This document shows, one piece after another, positions 63,349-64,000 of a stretch of 64,000 nt of DNA (position 1 is its first letter; the number at the start of each line of letters is the position of its first letter). The DNA is from Zychaea mexicana (lineage: Eukaryota > Mucoromycota > Mucoromycetes > Mucorales > Lichtheimiaceae). The notes under the pieces were generated by a model. It ran no database searches. It had not been told where the DNA came from and worked only from the letters and a program-made list of their open reading frames with translations. The stretch is taken from positions 1 to 64,000 of the forward strand of contig NW_026516782.1 in NCBI RefSeq assembly GCF_025766255.1, given 5' to 3'. The position numbers and the translations under genes were made by a program.

Positions 63349-64000
<652 letters not shown>

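Overview
The window is nuclear DNA from a filamentous fungus, most likely an early-diverging one (Mucoromycota, probably Mucorales). Genes carry many short GT-AG introns (one GC-AG) and encode fungal proteins: chitin deacetylase, tricalbin, Atg13, Syo1, Gfa1, Dpm3 and a DAHP synthase. Also present are a WRKY/GCM1-type zinc-finger regulator of the kind common in Mucorales and a transposase-chromodomain protein of the kind abundant in Mucoromycota. No rRNA, tRNA or CRISPR was recognised.

Layout. 1-10005 is a transposon-rich block. A segment is present twice (1-2838 and 7192-10005). Each copy holds a multi-exon gene of unknown function cut by a DDE transposase + chromodomain insertion. Between the copies lie a hAT-like GGGTC-rich element, a Merlin/IS1595-like transposase gene and a 1.9 kb foldback element nested in that gene with an 8-bp target duplication. 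10650-13722 holds a decayed array of ~200-bp units followed by a broken Helitron helicase.

15590-18424 carries a UPF0662/DUF2408 gene convergent with an ankyrin gene. After a 3.2 kb gap come a GPI-type chitin deacetylase (21656-23265), a zinc-ribbon protein (24131-24679), a 14-exon tricalbin (25679-30814), a divergent HAD phosphatase (31365-32547) and DPM3 (32794-33231). 33232-38080 is gene-poor, with a pogo/Tigger remnant (35585-36452) and a 247-bp element with a perfect 8-bp target duplication (37329-37575). 38082-44235 is a nearly intact Helitron with a 1589-aa Rep-helicase; its 5' end is tandemly duplicated as a 340-bp unit.

45262-58878 carries four minus-strand genes: the WRKY/GCM1 factor, SYO1, ATG13 and GFA1. 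After a 3 kb gap come an MTQ2 methyltransferase gene with two 1-bp insertions (61958-63037) and, divergent from it, the start of a DAHP synthase gene running off the window (63349-64000).

The host genes are housekeeping and not an operon: cell-wall supply (Gfa1, chitin deacetylase), ER lipid and glycosylation functions (tricalbin, Dpm3), ribosome and translation support (Syo1, Mtq2), autophagy (Atg13) and aromatic amino-acid entry (DAHP synthase). The unusual content is in the mobile elements. All gene models were assembled by hand from splice signals and reading frame. For most host genes every exon junction keeps phase, which supports both the models and the base accuracy of the sequence. 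No alignment or search was run; family assignments rest on recognised motifs.
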